Source: Prochlorococcus sp. AG-347-M23 (GTDB taxonomy: Bacteria > Cyanobacteriota > Cyanobacteriia > PCC-6307 > Cyanobiaceae). Taken from it: DNA of 64,000 nt. This document shows, piece by piece, positions 37,160-48,018 of the stretch (positions are counted from its first letter, which is position 1; every line of letters begins with the position of its first letter). The notes under the pieces are model-generated. The model was not told the DNA's origin. It ran no database searches and saw only the letters and a list, made by a program, of their open reading frames with translations. Location: the NCBI GenBank assembly GCA_003278855.1, contig QCCU01000001.1:155945-219944 (forward strand), given 5' to 3'. The position numbers and the translations under genes are program-made.

Positions 37160-38923
37160 ATGACATCATCTATTGAATGCAAAAATTTTCTTAGAAGTTT
37201 ACAACTTTTAAATCTCTTAATAAAAATAGGAGTTCAAAATTTAATATTATGTCCAGGTAGTAGATCAGCACCCCTAGCGATAGCTGCTGGAGAATTAAAT
37301 AAATTAGGACTGGTAAATATTTTTAATTCAATAGATGAGAGATCTGCGGGATTCCACTCTCTTGGGATTTCTGCTGCATCAGGTAATCTTTCTTTAGTTA
37401 TTACCACTTCTGGGACTGCCGTAAGTAACTTATTGCCAGCAGCAGTAGAGGCAGACCGATCTTGTAAAGGTATTATATTTCTTACTGCTGATAGACCCTT
37501 AAGATTAAAAGATTGTGGCGCTAATCAAACAGTAAATCAAGAAGAGTTTTTGAATTCAGTCTGCAGAAGGGTTTTAAGTACAAATCTAAATGGACTTCAT
37601 GAAACACAAGAAAATGAAATCCTGAATTTAGTTCGAATTACTGAGAAACAAATATCAACTTTCCCTGGGCCTATTCATTTAAATATTCCTATTGATAAGC
37701 CTTTAGATATTTCACTTTTAAATAAAAAAAATGTTTTAGAGGTTTTTGAAAGAATTTATTTAAAGAAAAAATATATATTTCAGGAAGTTAAAATAAAATC
37801 TGATAAAAACAAATTCTTAGAAATTTCAAAAAGTTTAAATTTAGATGAATCCGGCATTATTTTGATAGGTCCCTATCAAGGTTCAATAAATGATTTAATT
37901 TCTTTCAATAAATCTTTAGAAAGATTGCAAGCAATTACTGGTTGGCCAGTATTTGCTGATCCTGTTTCAGGAGTTAATTCTGATTTGAGAGGATTAGTTG
38001 TGAATTGGGAATTAGTCTTAAGAAAAAATAAAAATTCAATAAATTGTCATCAACTTTTGAGGCTTGGCCCCATGTCATCTTCAATCGATTTGGAGAAATT
38101 TTTAACAACTTTCGAAGGTATACAAATTCTTATAAAAGAAAAAAACTATAGAAAATTGGACCCAATAAAAAAATCATTTGAATATGATTTTGGGCTTTCA
38201 AATTTTACTACTCAATTGCTAGAAGAATTATCAATTAACGAAAAAAACAAAAAGCCTCTTACTCCAATGGCTTTAGATCTAATAAAGGAAGGCGAGCTGA
38301 TTAGAGGGGTTTTAAAAGAGAAAATTACTCAAGATAATCAAATTACTGAGTATATGCTTGCAAACCTTGTACCAAAACTTTGGCCAGCTGAAAATCCCAT
38401 AATGCTCTCCGCAAGTAGCCCAATTAGAGATTGGCTCACATTTTCTGAGAATGGTACTTTAACAAGAAACTGTTTCAGCTTTAGGGGCGCTTCTGGCATA
38501 GACGGTACTTTATCTCTTGCATTAGGTATTTCTAGAATTAAAAATCCTCTACTTCTTGTGACTGGAGATTTGGCTTTTATTCATGATATAAACGGTTGGC
38601 TGATTGAAAATTCAATTGACATGAATTTAACAATTCTTCTAATAAATAATAATGGCGGAAATATATTTAATCGTATTTATAAAAAAAATTTAAAAGAAGA
38701 TGAATTAAAAAAACTGTTTCTTATGCCAAAAGAAATAAACTGGCCAAAACTCGCAGAGGGCTATCAGGTAAACTTTAAAAGCGTTGCAAATTTTAAAAAA
38801 TTACGAGAGGCATTCTATTGGAGCATTTCTATCAAGAAATCTGTAATAATTAAAGTTGATGTTGATCCGGAAAATGAAATTTGTGAAAAAAATGCCCTGC
38901 TAGAAAAAATAATTGGCAGTTAA
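37160..38923 (+). CDS. menD: SEPHCHC synthase (MenD)
   Basis: MenD is a thiamine-diphosphate enzyme that joins 2-oxoglutarate and isochorismate, the first committed step to menaquinone or, in cyanobacteria, phylloquinone, the photosystem I cofactor. The 587 residues show the N-terminal C-P-G-S-R-S-A-P-L and [15 protein letters not shown], and the C-terminal TPP site [10 protein letters not shown] with N-N-N-G-G-N-I-F. menB follows 35 bases downstream, the same pathway. Confidence 0.96.
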   Translation: MTSSIECKNFLRSLQLLNLLIKIGVQNLILCPGSRSAPLAIAAGELNKLGLVNIFNSIDERSAGFHSLGISAASGNLSLVITTSGTAVSNLLPAAVEADRSCKGIIFLTADRPLRLKDCGANQTVNQEEFLNSVCRRVLSTNLNGLHETQENEILNLVRITEKQISTFPGPIHLNIPIDKPLDISLLNKKNVLEVFERIYLKKKYIFQEVKIKSDKNKFLEISKSLNLDESGIILIGPYQGSINDLISFNKSLERLQAITGWPVFADPVSGVNSDLRGLVVNWELVLRKNKNSINCHQLLRLGPMSSSIDLEKFLTTFEGIQILIKEKNYRKLDPIKKSFEYDFGLSNFTTQLLEELSINEKNKKPLTPMALDLIKEGELIRGVLKEKITQDNQITEYMLANLVPKLWPAENPIMLSASSPIRDWLTFSENGTLTRNCFSFRGASGIDGTLSLALGISRIKNPLLLVTGDLAFIHDINGWLIENSIDMNLTILLINNNGGNIFNRIYKKNLKEDELKKLFLMPKEINWPKLAEGYQVNFKSVANFKKLREAFYWSISIKKSVIIKVDVDPENEICEKNALLEKIIGS

Positions 38924-38958
38924 ATTTATCATTTTCTATTTTTGAATAATTAGATTTC

Positions 38959-39816
38959 ATGAAAGTATTACCTGGTAAAACAACTTTAAATTGGTCAGAA
39001 TGCAAATCTTATGAGGATATATTGTTTCACAAATCAGATGAGGGAATTGCAAGAATTGCAATTAATCGGCCTGAAAAAAGAAATGCATTTAGGCCGCAAA
39101 CTGTAGATGAACTCATTGACGCATTTGATATCGTAAGAAATGACGAAACTATTGGCGTAGTTCTCTTTACAGGTGCGGGACCTGACAAGAAAGGCATTTA
39201 TTCTTTTTGCTCTGGAGGTGATCAAAGTGTAAGGGGTAAAAATGGGTATAAAAATGATGAAGGGAAGCAGAGATTAAATGTACTTGAACTTCAAAGATTA
39301 ATAAGAAGTTTGCCTAAAGTGGTTATTGCTCTAGTCCCCGGTTTTGCAATTGGAGGAGGACAGGTACTTCATTTAATTTGTGATCTCAGTATCGCCTCTG
39401 AAAATGCAATATTTGGTCAAACAGGCCCAAGAGTTGGTAGTTTTGATGCCGGTTTTGGATCTAGTTATTTAGCAAGGCTTGTTGGTCAAAGAAAAGCAAA
39501 AGAAATTTGGTTTTTATGTAGAAAATATAATTCCAAGGAAGCTCTTGAGATGGGCTTGATAAATGCAATTACAAAGATTGAAGAATTAGAAGCTGAGGGT
39601 GTAATCTGGGCAAGAGAGATTTTACGAAATAGTCCAACTGCTATTCGTATTCTTAAAGCTTCATTCAATGCGGAGAATGATGGAATCGCGGGTATTCAGG
39701 AATTATCTGGATATGCAACTCAATTATTCTATTCGACTGAAGAAGCCCAAGAAGGTAGAGATGCCTTTCTTGAAAAGCGTCCACCAGACTTCTCTGACTA
39801 TAAGTGGACACCCTAG
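38959..39816 (+). CDS. menB: 1,4-dihydroxy-2-naphthoyl-CoA synthase
   Basis: MenB, a crotonase-fold enzyme, closes the second ring in phylloquinone synthesis. The 285-residue sequence has [10 protein letters not shown], the oxyanion-hole segment S-G-G-D-Q-S-V-R-G, the family-specific [13 protein letters not shown] and [14 protein letters not shown]. The last is the substrate-covering motif typical of MenB rather than other enoyl-CoA hydratases. It follows menD and precedes glgA by 36 bases. Confidence 0.96.
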   Translation: MKVLPGKTTLNWSECKSYEDILFHKSDEGIARIAINRPEKRNAFRPQTVDELIDAFDIVRNDETIGVVLFTGAGPDKKGIYSFCSGGDQSVRGKNGYKNDEGKQRLNVLELQRLIRSLPKVVIALVPGFAIGGGQVLHLICDLSIASENAIFGQTGPRVGSFDAGFGSSYLARLVGQRKAKEIWFLCRKYNSKEALEMGLINAITKIEELEAEGVIWAREILRNSPTAIRILKASFNAENDGIAGIQELSGYATQLFYSTEEAQEGRDAFLEKRPPDFSDYKWTP

Positions 39817-39852
39817 TTTATTTTTCAAAAGAACTTTTTTAAATAATTATCA

Positions 39853-41310
39853 ATGAGAATTCTTCTTGCCGCTGCCGAATGTGCTCCAATGATCAAAGTC
39901 GGAGGTATGGGAGATGTGGTTGGTTCGTTGCCTCCATCTTTGATAAAACTTGGTCACGATGTAAGGGTAATAATTCCAGGATATGGAAAATTGTGGAGTC
40001 TTTTAGAGGTATCGAATGAACCAGTCTTTAGAGCAAATACAATGGGCACTGATTTTGCCGTATATGAAGCAAAACATCCCATTCATAATTATGTGATTTA
40101 CCTAGTAGGTCATCCAACATTTGACTCTGACCAAATATACGGAGGCGAAAATGAGGATTGGCGCTTTACATTTTTTGCTAGTGCCACTGCAGAATTTGCC
40201 TGGAATTGTTGGAAACCTCAAGTTCTCCATTGCCATGATTGGCACACTGGAATGATTCCTGTATGGATGCATCAGGACCCCGAAATTAGTACTGTCTTCA
40301 CAATTCATAATTTAAAATACCAAGGCCCTTGGAGGTGGAAACTTGAAAAAATGACTTGGTGTCCTTGGTATATGCATGGAGACCACACAATGGCTGCGGC
40401 AATGTTATTCGCAGATAGGGTCAATGCTGTTTCTCCGACTTATGCAGATGAGATTAAGACCCATGAATACGGGGAGAGTCTTGAAGGATTACTTAATTAC
40501 ATTTCAGGTAAATTAAGGGGGATTCTTAATGGTATAGATCTTGATGAATGGAATCCAGCCAAAGATCCAGTTTTACCTGCAAAATTCAGTATTAAGAATT
40601 TAGAAAATAGGCTAGAAAATAAAAAAATTCTGCAGAGAGAAATGGGTCTCGAAGTTAATTCTAAAAAATATCTTTTAGGTATGGTCAGTAGGTTAGTTGA
40701 TCAGAAAGGTGTTGACTTACTTTTACAAGTTTCAAGAAGACTATTAGCATATACAGATTCTCAAATTGCTGTTTTAGGGACTGGAGATAGATATTTAGAG
40801 TCTGGATTATGGCAACTGGCATTAGATTACCCAGGAAGATTCTCAGTATTTCTTACCTATGATGATTCTTTATCAAGGCTTATCTATGGTGGCTCAGATG
40901 CATTCTTAATGCCAAGTAGATTTGAACCTTGTGGTATTAGTCAACTCCTTGCTATGAGATATGGCTCTATTCCAATAGTAAGGCGAGTTGGAGGTTTAGT
41001 TGATACAGTTTTACCTCATGACCCGGAAAATAATAATGGTACGGGATTTTGCTTTGATCGCTTTGAACCTATAGATTTCTATACTTCTTTAGTAAGGTCG
41101 TGGGAAGCCTTTAGGCACAAAGATAGTTGGGAATTACTGCAAAAAAGAGCCATGAGCCAGGAGTTTAGTTGGCAAAGATCAGCTCTTGAATACGAAGTTA
41201 TGTATAAGGATGTTTGCGGAATAAAAGAACCATCACCAGATTTTGCTGAAGTTGAAAAATTTTCTTACGGACAATCAGCTGATCCATCTTTAAAAAAACG
41301 TATGACTTAA
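39853..41310 (+). CDS. glgA: glycogen synthase (ADP-glucose)
   Basis: GlgA extends alpha-1,4-glucan from ADP-glucose. The 485-residue GT5 enzyme has the N-terminal ADP-glucose site [13 protein letters not shown] (residues about 16-28), H-D-W-H-T-G, the second-domain [11 protein letters not shown] and the C-terminal [11 protein letters not shown]. The tail of about 25 residues after the core is variable. The branching enzyme glgB is at 10.4-12.6 kb, so the glycogen genes are split. Confidence 0.96.
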   Translation: MRILLAAAECAPMIKVGGMGDVVGSLPPSLIKLGHDVRVIIPGYGKLWSLLEVSNEPVFRANTMGTDFAVYEAKHPIHNYVIYLVGHPTFDSDQIYGGENEDWRFTFFASATAEFAWNCWKPQVLHCHDWHTGMIPVWMHQDPEISTVFTIHNLKYQGPWRWKLEKMTWCPWYMHGDHTMAAAMLFADRVNAVSPTYADEIKTHEYGESLEGLLNYISGKLRGILNGIDLDEWNPAKDPVLPAKFSIKNLENRLENKKILQREMGLEVNSKKYLLGMVSRLVDQKGVDLLLQVSRRLLAYTDSQIAVLGTGDRYLESGLWQLALDYPGRFSVFLTYDDSLSRLIYGGSDAFLMPSRFEPCGISQLLAMRYGSIPIVRRVGGLVDTVLPHDPENNNGTGFCFDRFEPIDFYTSLVRSWEAFRHKDSWELLQKRAMSQEFSWQRSALEYEVMYKDVCGIKEPSPDFAEVEKFSYGQSADPSLKKRMT

Positions 41311-41317
41311 TTTTTTA

Positions 41318-42691
41318 ATGGAATTCTCTTTATCAGAATTAAACGATGTTTTGGGGGATATTAGAAATCTGAGCGAGGGGAAAAGAGATTTTTTAAATTT
41401 TAAGAATATAAGTATTGATAGTAGAACTTTGTTAAAAAATGATCTTTTTATAGCTATCAAGGGTAAAAATTTTGACGGACATAGTTTTCTTCCAGAGGTT
41501 TTAAATAAAGGAGTTAAATCTGTTGTAATTAAAAAAGGGATGCAGAGAATACTTCCTAGTAATTTTCCTTATTGGGTTGTAAATGACACAACAGAGGCAT
41601 TTCAAAAATTAGCATTGCTAAAAAGAAAAAAATTAAATATTCCTATTGTTGCAATAACTGGTTCAGTGGGTAAAACAACAACAAAAGAAATGATTGGTGG
41701 AGTTTTAAATAAACTTGGAAGAATTAAATTATCTCATGCAAATTTTAATAATGAGATTGGAGTTGGTCTTACTATTCTTGCTACAGATATAGAAGATAAA
41801 GTTTTAGTTCTTGAGATGGGGATGAGAGGTCTTGGACAGATCGAGAATTTATCTAAATATAGTGAACCTGATATTGCAGTTATTACTAATATTGGCACAG
41901 CTCATATTGGATTGTTAGGCTCAAAAAAAAATATTACTCATGCAAAGTGTGAAATTAGTAAGTTCCTAAATCCAAAAGGAGTTGTAATAATTCCGGCAAA
42001 TGATCCATTCCTAGAAAAAACTTTAAAAGAATTTTGGAAAGGTAGAGTGATAAAAGTAAAACTATTAAATATAGAAAATCAAAAGGAGAGTTTTAAAAAT
42101 GATGATAATTTGAAAGGATTTTATAATCCTTTGAATAAAACAATTTTAATTGAAGAAAATACCTTTGAAATTTCATTTGAAGGATTTCACAATGCTTCGA
42201 ATTTCTTATTTGCTTATGCAGTTGCTAAAGAGCTAGGCATTGATTTTGCAAGTTTTAATAAATTTGATTTTGTAAGTTTAGGTGGAAGGAATAAAATTCT
42301 TAAATCAGTAAAAACAACAATATATGATGAATCATATAATGCTTCGCCAGAGTCAGTAAAAGCATGTCTTAAAAACCTTCTTGAAAAACCTAGAAATAAA
42401 TTTTTCATATTTGGAAGTATGCAAGAATTGGGAAGAGAATCTGAAAAGTATCACAAAGAAATATTCAATTTAATAAATAATTCAGACATAGCTAAATGTT
42501 TTTTTATTTGCGATAAAGAAAATGAAAAAATTTACACCAATTATCTAAAAGATAAGAAAAAATTCTTAGTTTTAAATAATATTAAAGATGTACCTCAAGA
42601 GATAAACAAATCTACAAAAAAAGGTGATTCTATTCTTATAAAAGGGAGCAGATGTTGGCAACTTGAAAAAATTATTGAATTAATTAACTAG
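41318..42691 (+). CDS. murF: UDP-MurNAc-tripeptide-D-Ala-D-Ala ligase
   Basis: MurF adds D-Ala-D-Ala to the UDP-MurNAc tripeptide, finishing the peptidoglycan precursor stem. The 457-residue Mur ligase has an N-terminal UDP-binding domain with I-D-S-R-T-L, the ATP loop T-G-S-V-G-K-T-T-T-K-E (about 114-124), E-M-G-M-R-G-L-G-Q-I and the late Y-N-A-S-P-E-S motif; these last two distinguish MurF from MurE. It starts 7 bases after glgA and ends 1 base before glmU's stop on the other strand. Confidence 0.95.
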   Translation: MEFSLSELNDVLGDIRNLSEGKRDFLNFKNISIDSRTLLKNDLFIAIKGKNFDGHSFLPEVLNKGVKSVVIKKGMQRILPSNFPYWVVNDTTEAFQKLALLKRKKLNIPIVAITGSVGKTTTKEMIGGVLNKLGRIKLSHANFNNEIGVGLTILATDIEDKVLVLEMGMRGLGQIENLSKYSEPDIAVITNIGTAHIGLLGSKKNITHAKCEISKFLNPKGVVIIPANDPFLEKTLKEFWKGRVIKVKLLNIENQKESFKNDDNLKGFYNPLNKTILIEENTFEISFEGFHNASNFLFAYAVAKELGIDFASFNKFDFVSLGGRNKILKSVKTTIYDESYNASPESVKACLKNLLEKPRNKFFIFGSMQELGRESEKYHKEIFNLINNSDIAKCFFICDKENEKIYTNYLKDKKKFLVLNNIKDVPQEINKSTKKGDSILIKGSRCWQLEKIIELIN

Positions 42692-42692
42692 A

Positions 42693-44042
42693 TCAAGATT
42701 TCTTTTTCCCCCAATTTTCTATATTAACTTGCTTAGTTCTTGAGATCGCTAATGAATTATCTTTAGAGTCTTTTGTAATCACTGAGCCAGCACCTGTTGT
42801 TACTGATTCCCCTAAATTTATTGGTGCTACAAAAACTGTGTTTGCTCCAATACTGGAATTTTTACCAATTTTTGTCTGATGTTTTTTCTGCCCATCAAAA
42901 TTTGCAGTAATAGTGCCTGCCCCAATATTTGTAGATCTTCCAATAATAGAATCACCAATATAACTTAGATGGTTTACTTTAGATTCGTCCTCTAGTTGAC
43001 TATTTTTGATCTCAACAAAATTACCTATTTTGCTATAAGAAGATATTTTGGAATTAGGTCTTATATGACTATAAGGGCCAATTTTTATATGATCCATTAT
43101 CTGAGAATCATAAACAGTAGAGTTTGAAATTTCACATTGTAATCCAACATAAGAATTCTCAATAAAAGTATTTGGACCGATAATGCAATTACTATTTATT
43201 TTCGTATTTCCTCTTAAATGTGTATTAGCCTCTATGATTACATCTTTACCAATTTCAGCTTCTTCACTAATTGAACAACTTGCTTTATTTATAAAAGTTA
43301 CACCATTAAGCATATGCTTTTCTTTAATTGAATTCTGAAAACATTCCTCGCACTCTGATAGTTGAATTCTGTTATTAATTCCTTGAAGCTCTCCATCATC
43401 CTTAACCTCTAGACTTAAGGAATTTTTTAGCAAAGATACTGTATCTGTTAAGTAAATCTCTTTTTGATTATTATTACTTTGCAAGGTATTTATTATTTCT
43501 GATAAGTTACCCCAGTTAAAACAATAAACACCTGAATTTATTAATGGATTTTCTCTTTCAAGATTATTGCAATCTTTTTCTTCAACAATTCTCTCTATAA
43601 AATCCCCCTTCAAAAAAACTCTGCCATATCCATGAGGATTTGTTTTCTTTGTGGTAATTAAAGAAACATCAGCATTTTTTGAATCGTGTAAATTCAAAAG
43701 TCTTTTTAGAGTACTAGGCCTAATGAGTGGCACATCGCCGTTCAGAACCAAAAGTTTTCCTTCATGTTTTTTTGCTTTTTTACAAAGTACTTGGATAGCA
43801 TGACCGGTTCCTGATTGAGGTTCTTGAATAACAACATGGATTTTTTTATCATTTGGGATTGACTTTTGTACTTCTTTTGATTTGTGTCCAGTAATTACGA
43901 AAATTTTATCAGGCTTTAATTCGAAGCATGAATCAATCACTCTTTGTAGAAGACTTTTGCCAGAAATTTTATGTAAAACTTTTGGTAATGAGCTTTCCAT
44001 CCTAGTGCCCTTGCCTGCCGCTAATATTGCAACACTTAACAT
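42693..44042 (-). CDS. glmU: bifunctional GlcN-1-P acetyltransferase / GlcNAc-1-P uridyltransferase
   Basis: GlmU makes UDP-GlcNAc for peptidoglycan and LPS. The N-terminal pyrophosphorylase (about 1-230) has [18 protein letters not shown] and Q-x-x-S-G-T-G-H-A. The C-terminal left-handed beta-helix (about 250-449) has repeated hexapeptides and the acetyltransferase [12 protein letters not shown]. At 449 residues it is normal length. It converges with murF, both serving cell-wall synthesis. Confidence 0.96.
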   Translation of the reverse strand: MLSVAILAAGKGTRMESSLPKVLHKISGKSLLQRVIDSCFELKPDKIFVITGHKSKEVQKSIPNDKKIHVVIQEPQSGTGHAIQVLCKKAKKHEGKLLVLNGDVPLIRPSTLKRLLNLHDSKNADVSLITTKKTNPHGYGRVFLKGDFIERIVEEKDCNNLERENPLINSGVYCFNWGNLSEIINTLQSNNNQKEIYLTDTVSLLKNSLSLEVKDDGELQGINNRIQLSECEECFQNSIKEKHMLNGVTFINKASCSISEEAEIGKDVIIEANTHLRGNTKINSNCIIGPNTFIENSYVGLQCEISNSTVYDSQIMDHIKIGPYSHIRPNSKISSYSKIGNFVEIKNSQLEDESKVNHLSYIGDSIIGRSTNIGAGTITANFDGQKKHQTKIGKNSSIGANTVFVAPINLGESVTTGAGSVITKDSKDNSLAISRTKQVNIENWGKKKS

Positions 44043-44067
44043 GTTTAATTGAAATCCTAATTTAAAT

Positions 44068-44973
44068 CTAACTCTTAACGGATAACTTCGTCATTCCCCA
44101 CTTCTCCCTCCATTGATTTGTAGATAATAGATTTGAACATAATTGCTCATCTAATCTTCTCCTGATTATATCGTCTTTACTTGAGTTCAAACCTTCGTCT
44201 CTATATGGAATACTAGCTTTAGTTAAGAGATGTTCTTCTTCCATTAAAGATAACTTTTCAAAATTGAGATTAGGTTTCAATTTATTCTTATCAAATTTTG
44301 ATATTGCAACAGTTCCCTGACTCCAAAAAGTTCTGTTTTTAAAACTTGGCTTAATAGTAAAGATTTCTAATCCAAGTTTTCTTAAGGTTTTTCTTACTGC
44401 CGCTGATGAAGAATAAGTTATCAAATAACCCTGAGGATTAAGATTTTCTATGACTTTGGATAAAAATTCAATTGTCCATACTTGTGGGCATTTTTGAGGA
44501 GAAAAACCATCTAAATAAATCAGATCGAATTTGATAGAGGAAGGAATAATGTTTATTTTTTCTCTAGCATCACCCCACAAAATACTGCATTTAAAAAATT
44601 GATCCTCAAAGTAATCTTTTCGATAAAGTGATTCAAATATTTTTTTGATTTTTGGGTCCCATAATTTAAGGAAAGACTCATTACTAAGCGAATATTCAAG
44701 AGGCTTTTTATCAATCTCCAATGCATACAAATTTAAATATGATTTTTGTTTAATTAATTCATCTAATAAAGAAGCGGAATTGTATCCTAAACCAAAGCAT
44801 ATATCCAAAACATTAAGAGATTTGCCCTTAAATCTTTGCAAATTAGAAGTAACTGTAAACTTTGACTTTGTTTCCGCCAATGCGCCCAATAAACTATGGA
44901 AGTTCTCTTGAAAAAACTCACTTCTTAGAGAGTAACTTCCATCTTTAGTTAAAACTTCAAATAATTCAGACAA
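44068..44973 (-). CDS. MnmC-like tRNA (mnm5s2U34) methyltransferase domain protein
   Basis: A 301-residue Rossmann methyltransferase of the MnmC/DUF752 group. The SAM-site strand [12 protein letters not shown] (about 54-65) and the signature [14 protein letters not shown] (about 154-167) are clear. The FAD-dependent oxidase half of bifunctional MnmC is absent, so it is a stand-alone methyltransferase, as in many bacteria. The final 50 residues are unrelated to the core. It lies between aroA and glmU on the minus strand with short gaps. Confidence 0.82.
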   Translation of the reverse strand: MSELFEVLTKDGSYSLRSEFFQENFHSLLGALAETKSKFTVTSNLQRFKGKSLNVLDICFGLGYNSASLLDELIKQKSYLNLYALEIDKKPLEYSLSNESFLKLWDPKIKKIFESLYRKDYFEDQFFKCSILWGDAREKINIIPSSIKFDLIYLDGFSPQKCPQVWTIEFLSKVIENLNPQGYLITYSSSAAVRKTLRKLGLEIFTIKPSFKNRTFWSQGTVAISKFDKNKLKPNLNFEKLSLMEEEHLLTKASIPYRDEGLNSSKDDIIRRRLDEQLCSNLLSTNQWREKWGMTKLSVKS

Positions 44974-44987
44974 AAAAAATTTTTAGG

Positions 44988-46298
44988 TTAGTTAGTTAGT
45001 TTGGTCAGCTCTTCCCAAAAAGTGGGATAAGAGACGCTCGCAGCATCAGATCGCATAATTTTTGAGGTACCCTTAGCAAGAAGTGAAGCAATAGCAAGAC
45101 TCATTGCTACTCGATGATCTGTCTCACTATCTACCTCCGCAGAATGAAATTTTGATTGCCCATTAATAATTAAACCATCCTCTTTTTCGAATATTTCAGC
45201 ACCGAATTTTTGTAACTGTCGTGCCATAACTTTTAATCGATCTGTCTCCTTAACTCTTAATTCTTGTGCATCCTTAATTTCAGAAACTCCATTACAAAAA
45301 CAGGCAGCCACAGTAAGGATAGGAATTTCATCTATAAGTTTTGGGAGAATATCTCCTTCAATAGTGAATGATCTTAAATTATTTGAAGTCTTTACTTTAA
45401 TAGATCCAATAGGTTCACCTGCAATAGTCGATTTATCTAAAATCTCATAATTGCACCCCATTGCATCCATTATATTTAAAATCCCTGTTCTAGTAGGATT
45501 TAATCCGACATTCTGAATTAAAACCTCTGAATTTGGAACAATTGATGCAGCAATCATCCAAAAAGAAGCAGAGCTTATGTCTCCAGGAATCAATATTCTC
45601 TGACCAATTAAGTCCCCACCTGACTTGATAACTATATTCCTTCCTAATTCTCCTCTAATACTGATGTCTGCTCCAAATGCTTTTAACATTCTTTCAGTAT
45701 GATCTCTTGAAGATGCTGGTTCAATAACAGATGTAGTCCCAGAAGCATTGAGGCCTGCCAATAATATTGCCGATTTCACTTGAGCACTTGCCACTGGAGT
45801 ACCAATAACACATCCCTTAAGTTTTTTCCCATCAATTGAGATTGGAGCTTTATTCCCGCCTTCCCTCCCAGAAATTTTGCCACCCATCAAAGATAACGGT
45901 TTACCAACTCTCCCCATGGGCCTTTCGTTAAGAGAAGCGTCCCCGGTTAAAATGAAATTCTTACCTTCTTGTGCGGCTAATAAACCCATTAATAACCTCA
46001 TAGTGGTTCCTGAATTTCCACAATTGAGAATTTCTTTTGGCTCTTTTAATCCATCAAGACCCATCCCTGAAATCGTAAAAGGTTCATCTTTTATTATTTT
46101 TGGAATATTTACTCCTAATTTCCTAAGACAATCAGCAGTTGAAAGTGGATCTTCAGAATATAAAAAACCCTCTATAGTCGTCTCACCCTTAGCAATACTT
46201 CCTATTATTAAAGCTCTATGAGATATAGATTTATCTCCAGGTACTTTTACTTTTCCTTTTAAATTAACTCCACCTTTTATTGTGCGGATATTATTCAT
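44988..46298 (-). CDS. aroA: 3-phosphoshikimate 1-carboxyvinyltransferase (EPSP synthase)
   Basis: AroA joins PEP and shikimate-3-phosphate in aromatic amino-acid synthesis. The frame opens at 46337, but the ATG at 46298 (M-N-N-I-R-T-I) gives the usual 436 residues and is preferred. Signatures: [12 protein letters not shown] (about 19-30), [17 protein letters not shown]-x-x-R-P-M and the C-terminal R-V-K-E-T-D-R-L. It is transcribed divergently from comB. Confidence 0.95.
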   Translation of the reverse strand: MNNIRTIKGGVNLKGKVKVPGDKSISHRALIIGSIAKGETTIEGFLYSEDPLSTADCLRKLGVNIPKIIKDEPFTISGMGLDGLKEPKEILNCGNSGTTMRLLMGLLAAQEGKNFILTGDASLNERPMGRVGKPLSLMGGKISGREGGNKAPISIDGKKLKGCVIGTPVASAQVKSAILLAGLNASGTTSVIEPASSRDHTERMLKAFGADISIRGELGRNIVIKSGGDLIGQRILIPGDISSASFWMIAASIVPNSEVLIQNVGLNPTRTGILNIMDAMGCNYEILDKSTIAGEPIGSIKVKTSNNLRSFTIEGDILPKLIDEIPILTVAACFCNGVSEIKDAQELRVKETDRLKVMARQLQKFGAEIFEKEDGLIINGQSKFHSAEVDSETDHRVAMSLAIASLLAKGTSKIMRSDAASVSYPTFWEELTKLTN

Positions 46299-46431
46299 TT
46301 TCAAATTAAATACTTGATAAGATTTCTGTAAAAACAAATTATTTATATATTATCAATAAGTTTGTTTTTAAAAAAAAATAATCAAATTAAGTAACTGTTT
46401 TCTATAATATGGACAGAAAAAGGGCTTAATT

Positions 46432-47160
46432 ATTAATCTTACTTATTATCACGTTGCAAAGGATGTTCCAGAAATAACTCCAGACATTGCAGTTGTTATT
46501 GATGTTTTAAGAGCTACAACCACAATTTCTTGGGCTTTAAAAAATGGAGCTGATTCAATACAAGTTTTTGCAGATTTAGATTTATTAAAAGAATCTGCAA
46601 TTAAGTGGCAAGCTGAAGAGAGACTAATGCTTGGAGAGAGAGGCGGAAAGAAGATTGAGGGCTTTGATTTAGGGAATTCTCCTTTATCAGTTACAAAAAA
46701 AGTTGTTAATGGTAAAAGACTATTTATGAGTACTACTAATGGAACCAAATCATTGCAAAAAGTTCAAAATGCTAATCATTTATTTGCTATGGGTCTCCCA
46801 AATAGGAAAGCAGTTGCCGACAAAATCATTTCATTAAAAAGTGAAAATGTTTTAATACTTGGTAGTGGTTGGGAAGGTTCTTATTCGCTTGAGGATTCTT
46901 TGGCTGCTGGTGCTTTGGCCTCATACCTAAAACAGAACTGTGATTACGAAATTAATATTCTGAATGACGAATTACAAGCTGCTTTGGCACTTTGGGATTT
47001 TTGGAAAGATGATATTTTGAAATGTTTAAAAACAGCAACCCATGGCAAAAGATTGACAAGTCTTGGAGATTATGAGGATGATTTTAAATGTTGCTCTGAA
47101 CTTGATTGCTTAGATATTGTTCCAGCTCAAGTTGAAAGAGGTGTGATTCGTGCCTCATGA
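46432..47160 (+). CDS. comB: 2-phosphosulfolactate phosphatase, ATT start
   Basis: ComB-type phosphatases hydrolyse 2-phosphosulfolactate; homologues are common in cyanobacteria, where the substrate is not proven. The conserved N-terminal block V-V-I-D-V-L-R-A-T-T-T-I (46492-46527) and L-G-E-R-G-G-K-K (46630-46653) are both in frame, so the first in-frame ATG (46627) would cut off about 65 conserved residues. Upstream, the frame is closed by a stop at 46405. No ATG, GTG or TTG lies between. ATT at 46432 gives M-N-L-T-Y-Y-H-V, matching relatives' N-termini, with a purine-rich aaaaaggg 8 bases before it. ATT at 46429 is the alternative. Length from 46432 is 242 residues, normal. The nitrilase gene follows after 30 bases. 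Confidence 0.85.
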   Translation: MNLTYYHVAKDVPEITPDIAVVIDVLRATTTISWALKNGADSIQVFADLDLLKESAIKWQAEERLMLGERGGKKIEGFDLGNSPLSVTKKVVNGKRLFMSTTNGTKSLQKVQNANHLFAMGLPNRKAVADKIISLKSENVLILGSGWEGSYSLEDSLAAGALASYLKQNCDYEINILNDELQAALALWDFWKDDILKCLKTATHGKRLTSLGDYEDDFKCCSELDCLDIVPAQVERGVIRAS

Positions 47161-47178
47161 TTTACGAATTAGTTCACT

Positions 47179-47183
47179 AGGAG
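47179..47183 (+). promoter_or_regulatory. strong ribosome-binding site for the nitrilase-family gene
   Basis: AGGAG at 47179-47183 stands 7 bases before the TTG at 47191. It supports TTG as the true start of the nitrilase-family gene, in a genome where most starts have weak or no Shine-Dalgarno sequence. Confidence 0.7.
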
Positions 47184-47190
47184 TAAAGTC

Positions 47191-48018
47191 TTGACTGATT
47201 TTTTGGTAGCTGCATTGCAAATTACGAGTAATTCGAATGTTGAAGCAAATTTTGCTGAAGCTGAAGAGCAGATTGAATTAGCTTCTAGACGAGGTGCAGA
47301 ATTAATTGGATTGCCAGAGAATTTTGCTTTTTTAGGAGAAGATGATGAAAAACTTAGATTAGCTTCTGAATTGTCAGAAAAGTGTGCAAATTTTCTAAAA
47401 ACTATGTCACAAAGATATCAAGTATTTCTTTTGGGAGGAGGGTATCCTGTACCTGCTGGTGATGACAGTCATACTTTTAATAGATCAGCCTTATTTGGGA
47501 AAGATGGACAGATTTTGGCAAAATATGACAAGATCCACTTGTTTGATGTTGATTTGCCAGATGGAAATTTATACAAGGAATCCTCCACTATTTTGTCTGG
47601 TGAAGAGTATCCACCTGTTGTAGATATCCCAGGTTTATGCAAAATAGGATTATCTATTTGTTACGATGTTAGGTTCCCTGAACTTTACAGATATTTGTCT
47701 TTGAATGGTGCAGAGCTAATTATGATTCCTGCAGCTTTTACAGCATTTACTGGGAAAGATCATTGGCAAATTCTATTACAAGCAAGAGCAATTGAGAATA
47801 CGGCTTATGTAGTCGCTCCAGCACAAACTGGAATTCATTATGGGAGAAGGCAAAGTCATGGCCATGCAATGGTAATTGATCCTTGGGGTACAGTCTTATC
47901 TGATGCCGGAAAAACTCAGGGAGCTGCAATAGCACCTGCTGATAAAGAAAGAGTAAAAAAAATTAGGGAGCAGATGCCAAGCCTTAAACATAGAAAAAAT
48001 AAATTGTTTTCAAACTAA
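47191..48018 (+). CDS. nitrilase-family carbon-nitrogen hydrolase
   Basis: A 275-residue C-N hydrolase with the catalytic triad Glu (L-P-E-N-F-A-F), Lys (Y-D-K-I-H-L-F-D-V) and Cys (G-L-S-I-C-Y-D-V-R-F-P-E). The I-H-L-F-D-V-D and S-I-C-Y-D-V-R-F-P-E-L-Y-R patterns are those of the Nit1/Nit2-like (omega-amidase or deaminated-glutathione amidase) branch. Substrate is therefore probably a small amide, not a nitrile. The TTG start is supported by an AGGAG. Its stop overlaps the start of the amidase gene by 1 base. Confidence 0.88.
   Translation: MTDFLVAALQITSNSNVEANFAEAEEQIELASRRGAELIGLPENFAFLGEDDEKLRLASELSEKCANFLKTMSQRYQVFLLGGGYPVPAGDDSHTFNRSALFGKDGQILAKYDKIHLFDVDLPDGNLYKESSTILSGEEYPPVVDIPGLCKIGLSICYDVRFPELYRYLSLNGAELIMIPAAFTAFTGKDHWQILLQARAIENTAYVVAPAQTGIHYGRRQSHGHAMVIDPWGTVLSDAGKTQGAAIAPADKERVKKIREQMPSLKHRKNKLFSN

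Noticed and set aside
46449..46748. 99-residue minus-strand ORF over the comB start
   Set aside because: It covers conserved comB sequence on the other strand and has no family resemblance; comB is real despite its odd start.
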